A stretch of DNA of 64,000 nt from Saprospiraceae bacterium. GTDB taxonomy: Bacteria; Bacteroidota; Bacteroidia; Chitinophagales; Saprospiraceae. This document shows, one piece after another, positions 61,322 to 64,000 of this stretch; position 1 is the stretch's first letter; each line of letters begins with the position of its first letter. The stretch spans positions 3,873,501-3,937,500 of the forward strand of contig JADKFX010000001.1 of assembly GCA_016717265.1 (NCBI GenBank). Direction: 5' to 3'. The notes beneath the pieces are model-generated. The model made no database searches. It was not told where the DNA came from and worked only from the letters and a program-made list of their open reading frames with translations. The position numbers and the translations under genes were made by a program.

Positions 61322-64000
61322 AATTCTTAGTCTCAAATTTTAGAAAGACTCCATATCACTTATGGGTGTTTTATTTGTTTTTATTTTGGTATCAAACTAA
61401 AAATGTACAGGCTCAGGTAAAATGCTGTTGCGGCACAGTTCAAGAAATGAATTTTCCTGGTCTTGACTTTGAATTTGGTCCAGATCCCCCACCCGGATGG
61501 TTTAATAATTATTTTTCGGGCAGCTTTATGGGTCCTTGGAATATTACAACCGGCAGCGTAGACCATGTTGATAAAGATCATTATATTATGACGAGCTATG
61601 GCAATCCAAACGGCCCTTCAAATTATGTTGACTTATATGGATCACCAGGATTTGCCAGTGGACCCGGAACCATGAAGTACCCCCTAACAGGATTAACCCC
61701 TGGATATCTTTACACCATTGAATTTTATTATGCAATTTTTTTATTACCAGGAAATTATAGCGCTTCTTTAAGAATAGCAAAAGGAAATTGGTTAAATGTA
61801 AGTTGGAGTGCAAATAACCCTGGTAATGTTATTTGGTTGAAAGCATCCTATAATTTTACTGCACAAGCAAGCTCTGCAGATATGGAATTTTCAGATTCAG
61901 GCGGTACCCCTTCATATGGTCAGATTGGTATGTTGATCGATGATATAAAAATTTTTGAATGTCCAAATGATCAAGAAAAACCAGTTGTAAACAATCCACA
62001 AGATGATCTTGAAGTAGAATGTGAAAAAGATATTCCAAAAGTTCCAAAACTGGACATCACTGATAATTGTGATATAAATCCAGCGGTAAGTTTCAAAGAA
62101 TCTAAAGAAATTATTAATCCTTGCACTTCTAAAATTACCCGTGAATGGACCATTAAAGATGCTTGCGGAAATATTGCATTTGAAAATCAGATTATAGATA
62201 TTATTGATAAAACACCACCTGAATTTATAAAATTACCCGAAACTAAGGTTGTGTATTGCGAACAGGATATTGTTAAAGAATTTAATGACTGGATTAAAAA
62301 GAATGGATATGCAATTGCAGCCGATGTGTGTGGCGCTGTAAGCTGGAGATTTTATGTAGATCGACTTCCAAAAAAATATTGCGACAGCACGGTAGTTGAT
62401 TTTATTGCAATAGATCATTGCGGACAAGAGCATGTTGAATCTGCTGCCTTTATCGTAAAAGATACACTCGCACCAAAATTTACAATACAAGCACAATCTA
62501 AAAATTATGTTTGTATTCCTAATACAATTGATTCTTTAAGAAACTGGCTAAAATTCTTTGGTTTTTCAAAAGTTAGTACCGACTGTGATACCGTAATTCT
62601 TTCATCTAATTTTAATGGGGATACTACAAAAAATCCTCTTAAAGTTACTTTTTATGCAAAAGATCGTTGTGGAAATTCAGATAGCACAACCGCAAGTTTT
62701 TTATACCGAAGTAATAGCGATACTTTTAGAATTACCGAATACTCCTGTGCATTTACAAGTAATACAATTGATACGAATAAATATACTGTGAATGGTTGTG
62801 ATAGTATTGTCATTCATCAAAAAATAAAACGACTTTCCGATTCTACTTTGATTTCTTTAAATACCTGTGATCCAAATCAAAAATTAACCGACACAATCTA
62901 TCTACTCAATTCTAACGGTTGTGATTCTGTCATTTTTTACCAATATCAATTAAACACTATTCATCAATCAGTAACTCAGAATTTTAGCTGTCTGATTCAA
63001 AATACTTTTAATGATACCATTATTGTCTCCGGTCAATTTTGTGATTCTCTTTTAATTACTGAACATATTCCTTTGCCTACTGACAGTATCTTGATTCAGA
63101 ATTTTACTTGTGATTCCACAAAGCAAGGTGTTGTCGTTACAAATCTCAAAAATAATTTTGGCTGCGATAGTATTGTAACTGTAAATACGATTTTTACTGC
63201 TCAACAAATTACACAACTTCTCAAACAAGAATGTGGTCTTTCTAAAAATTATATTGACACCACCATTTTTAACGTTGGCAATTGTGATAGTCTCGTAATT
63301 ACTTCTCACATCGCACTTCGTATAGACAGCAATTTTATACAAAGTGCTACCTGCGATCCAAGTAAAACCGGATTCTTCACTAAAGCTTTCTTAAATCAGC
63401 TAGGCTGCGATAGTATTGTTATTGAAACCATTCTTTTAAATCCTTCGGATTCGGTTTTTATTTCAAAAAATTCTTGTCTTCTTTCTCAGGCTGGCACCAT
63501 TACACTAAAACTTAGTAACCGTTTTGGTTGTGATAGTATTATTCAAACAACAACCAGCTTTATTCCTGCAGATACCCTTTACTTGCAATTGAATACTTGC
63601 AATCAAAATAATGTTCGTATCGATACCACAATATTTACAACAGCAACGTGTGATAGTTTAGTCATCACCGATATTCGTTTTACACCTGCTGACACGAGCA
63701 TTTCAAATCTGTTTACCTGCAACCCTTCGAACGTTGGGATCGATACTTTGATCTTTACAACCAACACCTGCGATAGTGTCGTTTTTCAAACTACAACTTT
63801 GCTACCTTCGGACACGACCACAATTTTAATGACTTCTTGTTTGCCTGCTATGGTAGGATTGGATACTTTAATTCTTAATAATACTTTAGGATGTGATAGC
63901 GTAATTTTTTTGAATACTTCCTATGCGCCGTTGCGATTAAATTATCAACTGGATTCTATTAACTGTTTTAATCAAAACGATGGCGCCTTTAAAATCCTAA
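61318..64000 (+). CDS. Giant secreted repeat protein 4 of 4 (partial, C-terminus outside window)
   Basis: I read the frame by hand from ATG 61318, which overlaps the stop of gene 3; it stays open to base 64000 (894 codons). The signal peptide (ending in NVQAQ) is followed by VKCCCGTVQEMNFPGLDFE. The N-terminal region matches gene 2 (NDQEKPVVNNPQDDLEVECE, NPCTSKITREWTIKD, RLPKKYCDSTVVDFIAID). From the third HYR block on it matches genes 1 and 3 (NYVCIPNTIDSLRNWLKF). Ten Cys repeats run from about residue 466, and the window ends in the SprB-like domain. Confidence 0.88.
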   Translation, partial: MKFLVSNFRKTPYHLWVFYLFLFWYQTKNVQAQVKCCCGTVQEMNFPGLDFEFGPDPPPGWFNNYFSGSFMGPWNITTGSVDHVDKDHYIMTSYGNPNGPSNYVDLYGSPGFASGPGTMKYPLTGLTPGYLYTIEFYYAIFLLPGNYSASLRIAKGNWLNVSWSANNPGNVIWLKASYNFTAQASSADMEFSDSGGTPSYGQIGMLIDDIKIFECPNDQEKPVVNNPQDDLEVECEKDIPKVPKLDITDNCDINPAVSFKESKEIINPCTSKITREWTIKDACGNIAFENQIIDIIDKTPPEFIKLPETKVVYCEQDIVKEFNDWIKKNGYAIAADVCGAVSWRFYVDRLPKKYCDSTVVDFIAIDHCGQEHVESAAFIVKDTLAPKFTIQAQSKNYVCIPNTIDSLRNWLKFFGFSKVSTDCDTVILSSNFNGDTTKNPLKVTFYAKDRCGNSDSTTASFLYRSNSDTFRITEYSCAFTSNTIDTNKYTVNGCDSIVIHQKIKRLSDSTLISLNTCDPNQKLTDTIYLLNSNGCDSVIFYQYQLNTIHQSVTQNFSCLIQNTFNDTIIVSGQFCDSLLITEHIPLPTDSILIQNFTCDSTKQGVVVTNLKNNFGCDSIVTVNTIFTAQQITQLLKQECGLSKNYIDTTIFNVGNCDSLVITSHIALRIDSNFIQSATCDPSKTGFFTKAFLNQLGCDSIVIETILLNPSDSVFISKNSCLLSQAGTITLKLSNRFGCDSIIQTTTSFIPADTLYLQLNTCNQNNVRIDTTIFTTATCDSLVITDIRFTPADTSISNLFTCNPSNVGIDTLIFTTNTCDSVVFQTTTLLPSDTTTILMTSCLPAMVGLDTLILNNTLGCDSVIFLNTSYAPLRLNYQLDSINCFNQNDGAFKIL

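Larger units (their letters stand above)
51241..64000 (+). repeat. Tandem array of four paralogous giant surface-protein genes
   Basis: Gene starts are 51241, 54597, 57971 and 61318, giving periods of 3356, 3374 and 3347 bp. The C-terminal two thirds are nearly identical at DNA level, while the N-terminal third is diverged. The fourth copy runs past the window edge. Gene junctions are the same ATGA overlaps. Confidence 0.97.

Noticed and set aside
53020..63342. Recurring minus-strand reading frames of 60-96 codons inside each array gene
   Set aside because: They are the same antisense frame repeated because the plus-strand genes are nearly identical; no start context or known family supports them.
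1..64000. tRNA or rRNA genes and T9SS machinery genes
   Set aside because: None could be recognised by reading; a tRNAscan-SE or profile run would be needed to exclude a missed tRNA.

Overview
The window looks like chromosomal DNA of an uncultured or little-studied Bacteroidota bacterium, most likely of the Saprospiria lineage. The DNA is AT-rich. Several genes are preceded by the Bacteroidota-type -7 promoter element TAnnTTTG rather than by a clear Shine-Dalgarno sequence. Eleven predicted secreted proteins are seen, nine with a complete C-terminal type IX secretion (T9SS) sorting domain of type A or of type B (gliding-motility-associated), one with a weaker type A-like end, and one cut by the window edge. 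No T9SS machinery gene, tRNA or rRNA was recognised.

Region 1-20 kb. An SDR/nitroreductase pair (the second cut by the window edge) is followed by a T9SS cargo protein, queG, and an ECF sigma factor / membrane anti-sigma-like protein / beta-barrel operon. Next comes a 903-residue secreted protein with nine about 51-residue Cys repeats. An endonuclease/exonuclease/phosphatase gene is followed directly by a long attC-like imperfect palindrome, and then by four tandem 86-bp hairpin-forming repeats. After these come a YgjP-type metallopeptidase overlapping serC, a DoxX-like/outer-membrane protein pair, a hybrid histidine kinase convergent with a LytTR response regulator, and a vanadium-haloperoxidase-like enzyme preceded by a large hairpin plus T run.

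Region 20-27 kb is a complete phosphate uptake operon on the minus strand: OprP/OprO-like porin, pstS, pstC, pstA, pstB, phoU. Three 11-bp-spaced direct repeats, a likely Pho box, sit just upstream of a TAnnTTTG element at its head. Its PstC carries an extra periplasmic segment that resembles part of PstS.

Region 27-51 kb mixes housekeeping genes (HU, tail-specific protease, tsaB, lspA, two peptide-type ABC permeases) with secreted proteins (DUF4082 plus putative TIM barrel, IgGFc-binding-like, twin DNRLRE, M43 metalloprotease). It also holds two ArsR-type regulators with palindromes in front of them, a split YdeI-like pseudogene and a pirin.

Region 51.2-64 kb is the most striking part: four tandem, head-to-tail paralogues of about 1120 residues, the fourth cut by the window end. 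They are joined by 4-bp ATGA overlaps. The N-terminal third is divergent, whereas the C-terminal two thirds, consisting of ten about 40-residue Cys/CDS repeats, an SprB-like domain and a type B sorting domain, are almost identical. The N-terminal parts pair as 1/3 and 2/4, which suggests duplication of a two-gene unit followed by homogenisation of the shafts. All functional roles for these proteins are inferred from domain layout only.
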